Below are positions 48,520 to 58,194 of a stretch of DNA of 64,000 nucleotides, piece by piece. Source of the stretch: Vibrio sp. S17_S38 (GTDB lineage Bacteria > Pseudomonadota > Gammaproteobacteria > Enterobacterales > Vibrionaceae); the NCBI RefSeq assembly GCF_014694375.1, contig NZ_JAAUWW010000016.1:30342-94341 (forward strand). The letters are read 5' to 3'. The translations under genes and the position numbers were made by a program. Below the pieces are notes generated by a model that ran no database searches, had not been told where the DNA came from, and saw only the letters and a list, made by a program, of their open reading frames with translations. Each line of letters opens with the position of its first letter. The stretch's first letter is position 1.

Positions 48520-49599
48520 TTAAAATTTCCAAGCCACAAAACGACTTACTTTATGTCCTTGCGCCATTGGAACCACTTTGATTTTTCTTACGCCCAATTT
48601 TTGTAGGATCTCACGTAATGCTTCCACGTTTTCAGTTTTAGAAACTAGGGTCGTGAACCAAGTAACTTGCAAAGCAAATTGGGTGCTTTCGCTGGCCATT
48701 TTTTCTAAGAAGGCAATTTCACCGCCTTCATAACATAACTCATTTTCCGTGCCCGCGAAGTTTAACACCGGTTGTTCGCTTGATTTTAATGGTGCAGATT
48801 TGCCTTTATTTAGGTTATTCACTTTACGCAGGCTGCCTTCTTTCGCTTTTTCCATTGATGCGTGGAAGGGAGGGTTACACATGGTCATCATAAATTGATC
48901 TTGTGGCTTAATAACACCATGGAAAATAGACGCTTTGTCTTGTTGTAAGCGTAGCTTTATTTTGCCATTCAGATTTTTATTAGCTTTGATCACCCATTGT
49001 GCTGATTTAATTGAAACGGGATCAATATCGGTACCAACAAACTTCCAACCATAAGATGTAGTGCCAAGGATCGGGTAAATACAGTTCGCGCCCGTACCAA
49101 TATCGAGAACTACTGGCGCGCGATTTGAATTGCCGCGAGGTTCGGATTCACCGTCTTCAGGATCGGGTGATGTAGACTGTAATTCATCGAGTTGTAATTG
49201 CTGCTCTTCGGCTAATAAATCCGCTAAATAGTGAATGTAATCAGCGCGACCTGGGATCGGTGGGCATAAATGGTTTGGTGGAATCTGCCAGAAATCTAAA
49301 CCGTAATAAGCTTTTAATAGCGCTTCATTTAAGGCTAGTACTGCTTTAGGGTCGCTAAAGTTAACCGAGCGATCACCATGTGGATTTAGTATTACATAAG
49401 GTATTAAGGCTGGATGAGCTTGTTCTAATACATTGAAATCATAACGACCATGATGCAGGTTATTTGGATGTAAGCCCGCGGGTTTGGCCTCAGTACTTGG
49501 ATTATTTTTATGCTGAGGTTTTCCGTTTCTGCTTGGAGTGCGTTTCTGCTGATGAGAGGGCTTTGAACCGTATTTTTTTTGAGGGTTGCCAGAAAACAT
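48520..49599 (-). CDS. rlmF: 23S rRNA adenine(1618)-N6-methyltransferase
   Basis: 359 residues. SAM-dependent; the catalytic NPPF is in MTMCNPPFHASM, and the SAM region is VLDIGTGANCIYPILG. N-terminal tail basic and low-complexity (QQKRTPSRNGKPQHK). Standard RlmF text such as LHPNNLHHGRYDF confirms the family. Monocistronic. Confidence 0.95.
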   Translation of the reverse strand: MFSGNPQKKYGSKPSHQQKRTPSRNGKPQHKNNPSTEAKPAGLHPNNLHHGRYDFNVLEQAHPALIPYVILNPHGDRSVNFSDPKAVLALNEALLKAYYGLDFWQIPPNHLCPPIPGRADYIHYLADLLAEEQQLQLDELQSTSPDPEDGESEPRGNSNRAPVVLDIGTGANCIYPILGTTSYGWKFVGTDIDPVSIKSAQWVIKANKNLNGKIKLRLQQDKASIFHGVIKPQDQFMMTMCNPPFHASMEKAKEGSLRKVNNLNKGKSAPLKSSEQPVLNFAGTENELCYEGGEIAFLEKMASESTQFALQVTWFTTLVSKTENVEALREILQKLGVRKIKVVPMAQGHKVSRFVAWKF

Positions 49600-49782
49600 A
49601 AAAACTCCAATTGGTAGCTAGATTTAGCGGGCGTGAATATTAGCTTACTTTCAGATTAAAACAAAATATTAGCCATTTCATGTCACTTGCTTGTCGCCTT
49701 ACTGCAACGTTAATTATTTTGGGGATATTAGTGAGGTGGATTATACTTATCAACGACATAATTATAGAGAGAGTGAATCAAA

Positions 49783-50178
49783 ATGAAAGTTTATAAAGGC
49801 ATATTAGCGGTAATGTTGACAGTAACCAGTGGTATTTCTTGGGCTCAAGATTGCAGTGAAAAAGTAGGTTGTGCAGCTAAAATTTGTAATATTGAAACTC
49901 AACTTGAAATGGCAAAACTGCATGATAATCAAGATAAAGAAGCCGGTTTAAATACAGCGTTAGAACAAGCAAAACTGCATTGTACAGATGAGGGTTTACA
50001 GTCTGATCTTTTCGATGACATCAAAGATACACAAGAAGATATGGCAGAGCATAAAGCTGACTTACAAGAAGCAATGCAAGATAATAAAGCCGATAAAATT
50101 AAGAAATACCAAGATAAAATCACAGAAGATGAGCAAGAATTAAATAAACTTCAATTAGAAGCTGCAAAGTTTAAGTAA
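49783..50178 (+). CDS. DUF1090 family periplasmic protein (YqjC-like)
   Basis: 131 residues. A signal peptide (MKVYKGILAVMLTVTSGISWA) is followed by CSEKVGCAAKICNIETQLEMA, the DUF1090 cysteine-rich start, and a highly charged coiled-coil region to the C terminus. Function unknown. GAGAGAG lies upstream as a ribosome site. Likely periplasmic. Confidence 0.85.
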   Translation: MKVYKGILAVMLTVTSGISWAQDCSEKVGCAAKICNIETQLEMAKLHDNQDKEAGLNTALEQAKLHCTDEGLQSDLFDDIKDTQEDMAEHKADLQEAMQDNKADKIKKYQDKITEDEQELNKLQLEAAKFK

Positions 50179-50262
50179 TCGTTAAAATAAGATTCTAATA
50201 CTCAAGAACGATGTAAGCTACACGTTTTAATATCTATATTTTATTTGTTTACATCAAAATAT

Positions 50263-50305
50263 AACGCCAATCGTGAATTTCGGTATCACGGTTGGCGTTT
50301 TTATT
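50263..50305. terminator. Terminator next to the truncated LysR gene
   Basis: AACGCCAATCGTGA / TCACGGTTGGCGTT with a nine-base loop, then TTTTTATTTT. It serves the DUF1090 gene on plus and touches the LysR stop on minus. Confidence 0.85.
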
Positions 50306-50830
50306 TTAGTTAGCGCAAGCAACTCTTTTCACCGATCCTAATTTTTTTGCCACTAAACCTTCCACTGGCTTATCTGTAATATGGATAACGACATCGACTT
50401 CGCCGCCGATGGGATCAATGTAGTGATCGGCTACTTTCCATTTCAATGACACATTGGGATATTGCTTAATGAACGCCAATATTATGGGCATTAGAATCTG
50501 ACGAGATAAGGCTTTAGGGGCAGCAATACTCAAGTCACCCGATACATCATTTTGATTTGACTGTGCAGCATTCACCGCCTGTTTGGCTGAGTTAAGCATA
50601 TCAAGACAAAGTTGAAATACTTCTTCTCCAACGGAGGTCAAACGCAATTGACGCGTGGTTCTTTCGATTAACTTCTGTTGCAACTGGGTTTCTAATTTAC
50701 TGATTGAACGACTTACTGATGATGGCATTACGCCCAGTTTTATTGCTGCTTTTGAAAAACTTCCCTCTTCAATAATAGTGACGAAAGTGGCCATTTCTGG
50801 CATTAAATGCATGATTCTATTTGTGTTCAC
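50306..50830 (-). pseudogene. LysR-family regulator, C-terminally truncated
   Basis: 174 residues: a complete helix-turn-helix region (GSFSKAAIKLGVMPSSVSRSI) and the first half of the substrate-binding domain, ending at KRVACAN where full-length members (about 300 residues) continue. The stop lies directly against a terminator, as if the last 120 or so codons had been cut out and the terminator kept. It is divergent from a DMT-type exporter gene, so the intact form probably controlled that gene. It might still bind DNA. Confidence 0.75.
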
Positions 50831-50951
50831 AGCGCAACTATCCTTTGCTTTATCACCATATTGTTACGGTTAAGTTACTCATTGATACTAGTCCTGTCAA
50901 AATATGGTGGTCTTCAATGTGAAGTCAGCAAGATAAATGAAAGGATTCGTT

Positions 50952-51872
50952 ATGAATGATATGGCAGTAAAAAAACAAACGTTAAATAAAGGTGGAAGAA
51001 GGCACTTTTCTTTTCCCACATTAGAGATTTTATTGTTATTAGTGGCCATCTTTTGGGGAACCAGTTATGGCTTAACCAAGCAAGCTCTAGTGTATACGTC
51101 GGTAATGATGTTTATTGCCTTACGGTTTTCGATCACATTTCTATCATTACTTCCTATAGCGGTTAGAGATGCACAAATAGGGCGCAGTAAAGATTGGAAA
51201 GTAGCGCTGCCAACAGGAATTATTCTGGCAACAATTTTCTTATTTGAAGTCGCTGGTGTGTTTAATACGTCAGCGAGTAAAGCTGCATTTCTTATTAGCT
51301 TGTCAGTGATATTTACGGCTTTACTTGAAATGTGTATGAATAAAAAACTAATCAGTAAGACATTGTTTATGCTTATTATATCAAGTGTTATCGGTGTTTT
51401 CTTATTAACAAGTTCAAATAGCGTTGAGATGGAGTTAAATCGAGGTGATTACTTTATTTTAGTCGCTGCGATGCTGAGGGCGGTAATGGTAACTACGACG
51501 AAAAAAATCACTCAAGGTAAACAGATATCTAACATCACTCTTACTTGTGTTCAATCTTTTGTTGTCGCCGCCAGTGCAATCTGCGTGATGATCTTCAGTC
51601 ATAATGTGGATCTTTCACTGCCGACATCTTCCGATTTTTGGTTGATCATTATCTATATGGTTTTGTGCTGCACCTTATTTGCTTTTTTTGTCCAAAATCA
51701 TGCCGTACGCCAATTATCACCGACTAAAGTGTCTCTTCTTATGGGTAGCGAACCGATGTTTGGCGCTATTTTTGCCGTTATTTGGCTAAACGAATCTTTA
51801 TCGATGATCCAAATGCTAGGCGGTGGCATTATTTTTATCAGTGTGATGATGGCTTCGATGAGTAAAAAATAA
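50952..51872 (+). CDS. EamA/DMT-superfamily transporter
   Basis: 306 residues with about ten hydrophobic segments in two EamA repeats (LLVAIFWGTSYGLTKQAL at the start, GGGIIFISVMMASM at the end). Start at 50952 because AAGGA sits six bases ahead; the frame is open from 50937. Drug/metabolite family exporters move amino acids or small metabolites outward. Divergent from the truncated LysR gene. Confidence 0.88.
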   Translation: MNDMAVKKQTLNKGGRRHFSFPTLEILLLLVAIFWGTSYGLTKQALVYTSVMMFIALRFSITFLSLLPIAVRDAQIGRSKDWKVALPTGIILATIFLFEVAGVFNTSASKAAFLISLSVIFTALLEMCMNKKLISKTLFMLIISSVIGVFLLTSSNSVEMELNRGDYFILVAAMLRAVMVTTTKKITQGKQISNITLTCVQSFVVAASAICVMIFSHNVDLSLPTSSDFWLIIIYMVLCCTLFAFFVQNHAVRQLSPTKVSLLMGSEPMFGAIFAVIWLNESLSMIQMLGGGIIFISVMMASMSKK

Positions 51873-51973
51873 AGCTAATAAAAGGTGAGCCTATTACCAT
51901 GTGATGTTGGTAATAGGCGGAATTTATATCACGTCTTACTTGAAGCCGCAGTAACGAACAATAAGCAAGAAAT

Positions 51974-52870
51974 CTAATGCGGGCTTTTAATAGGTTGAGT
52001 TAGATTCACTGCTTTGTTCTTAGGTTTGATGATCACTAAAGCAATCCCAATTAAAAATGCGCTGCACGAGATCCATTGTGCATTTGAGAGCGATTCCCCA
52101 AATAATATGTAACCGCTTAATAAAGCAAACACCGTGGTTAATAAGGTTAAAGGTGCAAGCTGGCTCATTGGGTATTGTAAGATCATTTTATTCCAAACCC
52201 AGTAACCAAAGACCGTGGTTGGGTAGGCTTGAAATAGTACTGAAATCCATGTGTTTGAATTCCAATGTTGATAAGTGATCTCTAAAACATCAAAGCCATT
52301 AATCAGAATACTTAAAGCCACCAAAGGCACTGGAGCGAATAACATTCCCCAAACATTAAACGCAAAAGGGGACTTACAACCAGATTGCTTCATGATTACA
52401 CCTGCAATTGGCCAGCACATGGCAGACACTAAAATAAATGCGGTTCCCGCCAAGCTGACATTACCATTGGTATAAATAATCGAGACGATGATCCCAACGC
52501 AAGCAATCAAAATCCCACTGAGCATGCGTGAGGAAATGGTTTCTTTATACAGCCAAACACCAACGAAAACGGTCGTGATCACATCGATTTGCAATAACAC
52601 TGCCGCCATTCCTGAGGATAAGCCAAAGGTGATGGATGTTGATGCCATTCCCCAAATCCCCGTTCCAAAAACAATGCCGTAGCCAAGTAAATAGCGCCAA
52701 GGCACATTCGGTTTTCGGATAAAGAAAATAATAGGAAAGGTGGCAAATAAGAAGCGAGAAGCGGCCACCAATAATGGGTCAACATCGTTAACCCCAAGTT
52801 TGATCATGGAGAAATTAAATCCCCAAATAGCCATGACGAGCACGGTGATGAGTATGTCTCTGGTTTTCAT
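51974..52870 (-). CDS. EamA/DMT-superfamily transporter
   Basis: 298 residues from MKTRDILITVLVMAIWGFNF, ten predicted membrane helices in two EamA halves. The start has AAAGGA upstream; a longer frame to 52936 is not convincing. It is divergent from a MocR-type regulator and the two probably form a regulator/exporter pair. It belongs to the same superfamily as the 50.9 kb gene but is not a close copy. Confidence 0.88.
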   Translation of the reverse strand: MKTRDILITVLVMAIWGFNFSMIKLGVNDVDPLLVAASRFLFATFPIIFFIRKPNVPWRYLLGYGIVFGTGIWGMASTSITFGLSSGMAAVLLQIDVITTVFVGVWLYKETISSRMLSGILIACVGIIVSIIYTNGNVSLAGTAFILVSAMCWPIAGVIMKQSGCKSPFAFNVWGMLFAPVPLVALSILINGFDVLEITYQHWNSNTWISVLFQAYPTTVFGYWVWNKMILQYPMSQLAPLTLLTTVFALLSGYILFGESLSNAQWISCSAFLIGIALVIIKPKNKAVNLTQPIKSPH

Positions 52871-53034
52871 ATTGATTCCTTTCATATGTGATGAACAAAC
52901 AGTGTGTCTTGTTATATTGAAAGGGTACAGATACAATTTTATGATAATTTATAGGTACAATTTAATAGTTGCACCTTAGAACATATGAACCTTAGATCAT
53001 ATGGCAGCCTAGAGCATATAAGGAACGAGAGCGC

Positions 53035-54414
53035 ATGGCGAAATACAAACAGCTAGCAGAAAAGTTTATTGTGGATATTCAAACAGGAAAGTTGTCGTAT
53101 GGCGATCGCATGTTGTCGCTGCGTCAATTATCTCGTCAGCATAATATAAGCTTATCGACGGCAGTGAATTGTTATGAAGAGTTGGAATCTTTAGGTTGGC
53201 TTATCTCTAAACCACAAGCGGGTTTTTATGTTTCTTCGCAACAAAGTGAAATTCAATCTCCAGAATGGCATCCTTTTACTAGTTCAGTTTCAACGTTAGC
53301 ACCACAACGTTTTTCTAGCCCTAAGTTATCTGGCCCTTTAGGACGTTCCCGGTCGTCATTAGATCAAGATTCTCGTACGGCGCTAGAGAATAGTTTTAGG
53401 CGATCCATGAAACGCTCTGCTCAAAAAATAGAAGATTACCCAGAATTACAAGGTGAGAAAGTTCTGCGTGAGGCGTTAGCTAACCATTTCACTCATAATG
53501 GATTTGGTTTAAATTCAGATGAATTAGTGGTCACGCATGGTTGTATCGATGCGGTAAAAATAGCGCTAGAAGCCTGTACCAAAGCGGGTGATACCGTGGC
53601 GGTTAGTTCTCCTTGTTATGATGGCTTATTGGATCTTCTTTCTCAATTGTCATTGAATATTCTTGAGATTCCGTCGCTAAATGATGGCATCGATCTGGTG
53701 CAACTTGAAGAACACTTGCGTCTTGGCACGATACAAGCCGGTTTATTTTGTACCACGCACATGAATCCGCAAGGTATCACCATGTCGATGCGACAAAAAC
53801 AACAACTGGCAAACCTTGCTAACCAATATCAAATCCCAATGATTGAAGATGATGTGTACCTTGAATTGTCACATCATAATCAAATGCCATTACCAGCCAG
53901 TTATTACGATATGCATGGCTATATGATTTGGTGCGGCTCGGTATCGAAAACTTTATCACCAAGTTATCGTGTCGGTTGGTGTCGACCGGGGCGTTATCTC
54001 GATTTAATCCTCAAGCGGTCGTTTGGTGTACCTACCTTGATTCAATTTTCGATTGCCGATTTTATTGACTCAGGAGCTTATACAAAACGCTTAAAACATC
54101 TTCGTTATCGGTTGGCTTCACAGTACCAAGAGTATCTAAATTACTTGATTGAACACTTACCAGAAGGCAGCCGAGTCACTCAGCCCGATGGCGGTTTAGT
54201 GCTATGGATACAAGTATCAAACCTGGACATTACTCAATTTAAAGAATCCGTTCAGGATGAAACACTGGATATTCGAGTCGGGCCTTTATTCACTTCATCG
54301 AATCGATATCAAGACTGCATTCGAATCAATATGGGGTTTGCATTGGATGAAAGTGTGAAGAAAGAGCTAGATAAAATGATCAGGTTGATTAAGAAGAATA
54401 TAGTCGTGTACTGA
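53035..54414 (+). CDS. MocR-type regulator: GntR helix-turn-helix fused to class I aminotransferase
   Basis: 459 residues. N-terminal winged helix (MLSLRQLSRQHNISLSTAVNCYEELE), then a fold-type I aminotransferase-like domain with the PLP lysine in WCGSVSKTLSPSYRVGW. Such proteins sense PLP or amino acids. The divergent exporter next door is the likely target. GGAACGAGAG is near the ATG. Monocistronic. Confidence 0.9.
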   Translation: MAKYKQLAEKFIVDIQTGKLSYGDRMLSLRQLSRQHNISLSTAVNCYEELESLGWLISKPQAGFYVSSQQSEIQSPEWHPFTSSVSTLAPQRFSSPKLSGPLGRSRSSLDQDSRTALENSFRRSMKRSAQKIEDYPELQGEKVLREALANHFTHNGFGLNSDELVVTHGCIDAVKIALEACTKAGDTVAVSSPCYDGLLDLLSQLSLNILEIPSLNDGIDLVQLEEHLRLGTIQAGLFCTTHMNPQGITMSMRQKQQLANLANQYQIPMIEDDVYLELSHHNQMPLPASYYDMHGYMIWCGSVSKTLSPSYRVGWCRPGRYLDLILKRSFGVPTLIQFSIADFIDSGAYTKRLKHLRYRLASQYQEYLNYLIEHLPEGSRVTQPDGGLVLWIQVSNLDITQFKESVQDETLDIRVGPLFTSSNRYQDCIRINMGFALDESVKKELDKMIRLIKKNIVVY

Positions 54415-54471
54415 TTTGGGAGTAGTGGGCTTTGGTTGTTGTTATTCAATCATGATTCTGCTCTAGAAGTT

Positions 54472-54512
54472 GTCATTCTGGATAGCGACGAAGGAGCGTA
54501 GTTCAGAATCTT
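54472..54512. repeat. REP-like dispersed repeat, copy 2
   Basis: GTCATTCTGGATAGCG, a short centre, then GTAGTTCAGAATCTT: similar to the copy at 36142-36182, with the same imperfect palindrome ends. It lies between the MocR gene and a convergent small gene. The remainder of 54415-54630 shows nothing else. Confidence 0.6.
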
Positions 54513-54630
54513 TTACATCAATGAAGCGAGGATAGAGCCCCATTCAATAAGCACTCTATTAACAAATGAAACGCTTGCGGATGAACGGTTAGGGATGCCA
54601 ATTCACCAATGTCAACTTACTGAATAATTT

Positions 54631-54969
54631 TCAGTCCATTCGGGTAATACAAGTTTGCTCGTCATCCACAAAAGCCACAAAGCCGCCGTGATAAATAAAC
54701 ACCCGACCACGTCCCTCAACTAGGCAGGCAAGCTGTGGGTTAAAATCTTCTTCGTTATCCTGACGTTGAAAAGTGCCTGTATCGGTGATTACGCCGCTGA
54801 GTGTAGGTAAATATCCATAAGTGCGCTTGGCTTGATCAATTAGGCTCAATTCGCTAGCGGTAGAAAAGCATAAGGGGATCGCACCTGCTTCTTCTATAAA
54901 TAGAGTTTTCAGTTCTTCAAAAGCGGTAATCACCAGCCAGTCGATGCCGTTAACATGATGGATAAACAT
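54631..54969 (-). CDS. Hypothetical protein
   Basis: 112 residues, MFIHHVNGIDWLVITAFEEL to a C terminus of CITRMD. No signal peptide or membrane segment, mixed alpha/beta-looking, no recognised motif. A family name does not come to mind. Possibly a small cytoplasmic protein that occurs in vibrios. No neighbour suggests a role. Confidence 0.6.
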   Translation of the reverse strand: MFIHHVNGIDWLVITAFEELKTLFIEEAGAIPLCFSTASELSLIDQAKRTYGYLPTLSGVITDTGTFQRQDNEEDFNPQLACLVEGRGRVFIYHGGFVAFVDDEQTCITRMD

Positions 54970-55320
54970 AGAGTTTCTCGATAATTCTGATGCGGAGATT
55001 CTATCATTGCCAGGGAAAACGTAGTAGAAATTTAGTCATTAAAGGCGGTAATGCTGTGCTATTTCCGAGCATTGATGAATCAGGCTTTAGATTTAACGTT
55101 TATGTAAATAGATGAATTATATTTAATTAGCCACACCCATAATTTTTTTGAATGCTAATGGCTATATTAATTCCGATTGTGTATATGGCTTTTGTATTAA
55201 TTATGAATACTTGTTCTATATGGTGTGTTGAGATTAATTAAATTTTTCACGCTATTAAATAGAGAGTATGCTAATGCCGCTTGATTCTCTTTGTCTAATA
55301 GATGATGTTTGTTTGGAATA
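54970..55320. other. AT-rich intergenic region
   Basis: 351 bases between divergent genes, strongly AT-rich, with no ORF, hairpin or clear promoter that I can defend. Confidence 0.4.
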
Positions 55321-56790
55321 ATGGAAATGGAAAATAAGTTTGTTCTTCGTTTTTTGGTAAATGTCTCTATTATCATTGGAATTTTACTTTCCAGTATTTC
55401 TTATGAAATAACAAAGTCTAAAGATTATTTAGATTCTACGTTTTCTCGATTTGCTAGAACGTTACAAGAGATCGCTGAAGATAATGCCTCAGATGCTCAA
55501 TATGCACAGTCTGTTTTAGAGAATCAATATGATATTGATATAAACCTTAATGGGCTCAATAGCGATGATATTCATTACTATGCTGATCGTAACGAGTATG
55601 GCTTTAACCAAGGTGTTTACCCAAGTGTAGCGGCCAACGGTACCTTGATCGGATATGGAAAGCCGCCAGTTGAAATTCTAGAAAATAGTAAACGGTTTTT
55701 GATTGTAGATAAGATTTGGAATAATTTCAGAAAGGCAAATCTGTTTCATAACCACTTCGTGACCAATTATAAATATCAATATGTTTATACATCTAATATT
55801 CGCAATCACTCTAGTCGAGTACGCTTCTTAACTGATGGGTTGATCTCACCAGAAAGATTTCGAGCTGGGTTGGAAAGTCATTATGAAAAAGATTTAGAAA
55901 AAGCAGGTTACTTTTTTACTTTACCGTACCCGAATTTACTGGGGAACACGGACGTGTTTTCAGTGATGACACCCTTGTATAGCAAAGGTGTACATTTTGC
56001 CGATATGGGCACAGATTTAACTTTAAATGATTTGCAAAATATCATCCACTTGTACCCAGATATAAAAAAATCGGTTCAAGTTAACTTTTTGTTCCATCAT
56101 TCTGAGGTGTTTGTCCCTGTAAGTAATGCTAAATATTCATTTTTAGGTGTTTTTGATTACCAATATGATATTTCATATGTTGGTCAATTAATCGCTAATT
56201 ATGACGTATCATATTTTGTTATTCAGCTATTTCCTCTGCTTTGTGTTTTAATCCTTTTATCTGTCATTTTTCATATTGGTTGGGCTTATAATCAGATGAA
56301 TAATAAAGAAAAAATCAAACTACGCGAGCAGTTAACGCATGATTCAATGACAGGTTTATATAATCGTCGGATATTGGATGAGCAAGTTATCGGTATTATT
56401 GATGAATTTAATCATAATAAATCACCTGTTTGTGTGATAGCTATTGATGCCAATAAATTTAAAGAAATTAATGATACGCATGGACATCAAGTTGGGGATA
56501 AAGCGATTCAACATATCGCAAATTGCTTAAAGTTATATACTCGCTCAGTTGATTTCTGTATCCGCATGGGTGGTGATGAGTTTTTAGTTGTTCTTCCGAA
56601 TCTAGATATAGATAAATCTGAAAGCATCTCTGAACGGTTAAGCATAGTTGTGAAAAGTCGCGCTATAGATGATGTTGGTGTCAATGTTTCTATTGCTACA
56701 GCTGTGGCTCAAATGTTACCCAATGAGACATTCGATGAGTTATATAAGCGAGTTGATGACCTACTATATAACCAAAAAATGAGCGATTAG
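55321..56790 (+). CDS. Membrane-bound diguanylate cyclase
   Basis: 489 residues. Membrane helix near the N terminus (LRFLVNVSIIIGILLSSISY), a periplasmic sensor domain of about 260 residues, a second helix (VIQLFPLLCVLILLSVIFHI), then a GGDEF domain. The active motif GGDEF is at 417-421. An inhibitory RxxD site (R408-D411) stands five residues ahead, so activity should be feedback-limited by c-di-GMP. Sensor ligand unknown. The start is uncertain between 55309 (TTG), 55321 and 55327. Confidence 0.9.
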   Translation: MEMENKFVLRFLVNVSIIIGILLSSISYEITKSKDYLDSTFSRFARTLQEIAEDNASDAQYAQSVLENQYDIDINLNGLNSDDIHYYADRNEYGFNQGVYPSVAANGTLIGYGKPPVEILENSKRFLIVDKIWNNFRKANLFHNHFVTNYKYQYVYTSNIRNHSSRVRFLTDGLISPERFRAGLESHYEKDLEKAGYFFTLPYPNLLGNTDVFSVMTPLYSKGVHFADMGTDLTLNDLQNIIHLYPDIKKSVQVNFLFHHSEVFVPVSNAKYSFLGVFDYQYDISYVGQLIANYDVSYFVIQLFPLLCVLILLSVIFHIGWAYNQMNNKEKIKLREQLTHDSMTGLYNRRILDEQVIGIIDEFNHNKSPVCVIAIDANKFKEINDTHGHQVGDKAIQHIANCLKLYTRSVDFCIRMGGDEFLVVLPNLDIDKSESISERLSIVVKSRAIDDVGVNVSIATAVAQMLPNETFDELYKRVDDLLYNQKMSD

Positions 56791-56836
56791 GCTGCATCTA
56801 TCTGTTTTGGGTAAGTAACCAAAATACCTGTGTGCA

Positions 56837-56874
56837 TAGCCTGTTTTATATCATTATTTTGGATCGTTAGGCTA
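56837..56874. other. Isolated GTTAGGC core at the left edge of the cassette array
   Basis: TAGCCT (56837-56842) faces AGGCTA (56869-56874), and GTTAGGC (56866-56872) fits the integron core GTTRRRY. It may be a remnant attI or a worn attC between the diguanylate cyclase gene and the first clear attC. Confidence 0.3.
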
Positions 56875-56948
56875 GATGGATAGTTTCCGTATGTTCACAA
56901 GCTCCACCAAAGTAAATGCTTGTTTTAGAAATAAAAGCTTGTGTTAAC

Positions 56949-57011
56949 CTAATGCGTGATAAAAACTAGACGGATTGGATAGGTGGATTGATTCCGTCTA
57001 ATAAGCGTTAG
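56949..57011 (+). repeat. attC-like site 0
   Basis: CTAATGC and GCGTTAG at the ends, inner arms AGACGGA (56968-56974) and TCCGTCT (56993-56999). 63 bases, short type. Confidence 0.65.
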
Positions 57012-57045
57012 CCGACAAGCACAAATTTTAGTTATGGAGAACAAA

Positions 57046-57519
57046 GTGAACGTAAGGAAAGCGATCAAGCAAGACTCCGGTAAGTTGTTAGAACTCATTG
57101 GATACAAAGCAGAGTTTGACCGAAGTATGAAAGGGTTCGACGGCGAAATCTCCACGACTAAACAGAAGATTGAACGAACCTTATTTGGTGATTGTCCGTT
57201 TGCTCACGCTTTGTTATTGGAGGTTGATGGCGAAGTTCAGGGGTTCGCCTTATTTCATTATCGTTATTCCTCCTTTCGTGGTGAGCCGTCTATTTGGCTT
57301 GATGACCTTCTAGTTGTTGGTAAGAATCGCTCAAAGGGGTACGGTGCTGAACTTATGCATGCTTTGAAAATGGTTGCTGAAGAGTCGTTAACTTCTCACA
57401 TTTCATGGACTGCTAGCCCTTACAATACTAGAGCACACGAGTTCTACAAAAAGTTAGGTGCAGAAGTCGAGCGTATGGATGGTCAGCGTCCGTATTTCCG
57501 TTGGGCAATGTACGGCTAA
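57046..57519 (+). CDS. GNAT-family N-acetyltransferase (cassette)
   Basis: 157 residues from a GTG at 57046, preferred because GGAG is six bases ahead; an ATG at 57034 has no ribosome site. GNAT features are HALLLEVDGEVQGFALF, LDDLLVVGKNRSKGYGAELM (acetyl-CoA loop, near the end of the strand) and NTRAHEFYKKLGAE. Similar to diamine/spermidine acetyltransferase-like cassette proteins. Its stop codon is part of the following attC. Confidence 0.85.
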   Translation: MNVRKAIKQDSGKLLELIGYKAEFDRSMKGFDGEISTTKQKIERTLFGDCPFAHALLLEVDGEVQGFALFHYRYSSFRGEPSIWLDDLLVVGKNRSKGYGAELMHALKMVAEESLTSHISWTASPYNTRAHEFYKKLGAEVERMDGQRPYFRWAMYG

Positions 57520-57640
57520 CAAGCAATTTAAGAGGGATTCACAACGCTTGGCACTTTTGTTTCTACTTCAAATTTAGTGTTTATGGCACAATGCTTTAGG
57601 TTTGGGTGGAGGCGTTGTTCACCCCTTAATTGGGCGTTAG
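57517..57640 (+). repeat. attC site 1 (VCR-like)
   Basis: 124 bases, TAACAAGC...GGGCGTTAG. Differs from site 4 (59662-59785) at only four positions, so both belong to one resident family. Confidence 0.9.
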
Positions 57641-58034
57641 TTTGCAAAGGGCAGAAAAGCGTTTTGGTCTAAAAGCTGGGTTCTTCGTTCTAGCTATACA
57701 CCTGTTATTTCCCAAAGACTTCTCATCGAAATAGGCATCTCGCGTAGCCTGTTTTTCGGTTAATTAGCTTCTGTGTTACTCATTTCTTCCGTGTTAGTAA
57801 AGTTCATTTCTCAATGTTCTTGCGCGCTGCTTCTTTGGTTTTGAAAGTTAAGTGTGAGCATTGAAAATTGCATTTGCGGTTGTCGGCATCTATGAAAATC
57901 TTCTTAGCCAAGCCCGTTTTGTTGTGTGAATTTGATATTTGTAGTTTTCAATTTTACATCTGCGTTCAAAGCCAGTAGTTTGGTAGTCAATTCAGCACCT
58001 TGGCGCTAAACCTTTGGTTTATCGCGGTAGCAAA
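57641..58034 (+). other. Cassette without a convincing ORF
   Basis: 394 bases between attC 1 and attC 2. Six-frame reading shows no frame beyond a 15-codon minus-strand stretch (57807-57760). Such ORF-less cassettes are frequent in Vibrio arrays and may carry promoters or small RNAs. Nothing specific can be named. Confidence 0.55.
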
Positions 58035-58178
58035 CTAACAAAACGCTTAAGACGGACTAACAAACGCTCGGCATTTTCAGTTCGGTTTAGTTTTGTGATT
58101 AAGGTGCTCAAATTGGGTTGGGTGGTAAGTTTGTTAGCCACTTAGCTTAGCGTTATTAGCCCGTTATTTGGGCGTTAT
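58035..58178 (+). repeat. attC site 2 (VCR-like)
   Basis: About 144 bases from CTAACAAAACGC to GGGCGTTATG, with the GCTCGGCATTTT inner section shared with sites 1 and 4. A second internal GCGTTA lies at 58150. Confidence 0.75.
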
Positions 58179-58194
58179 GCGTTCAGGAGGTTTC

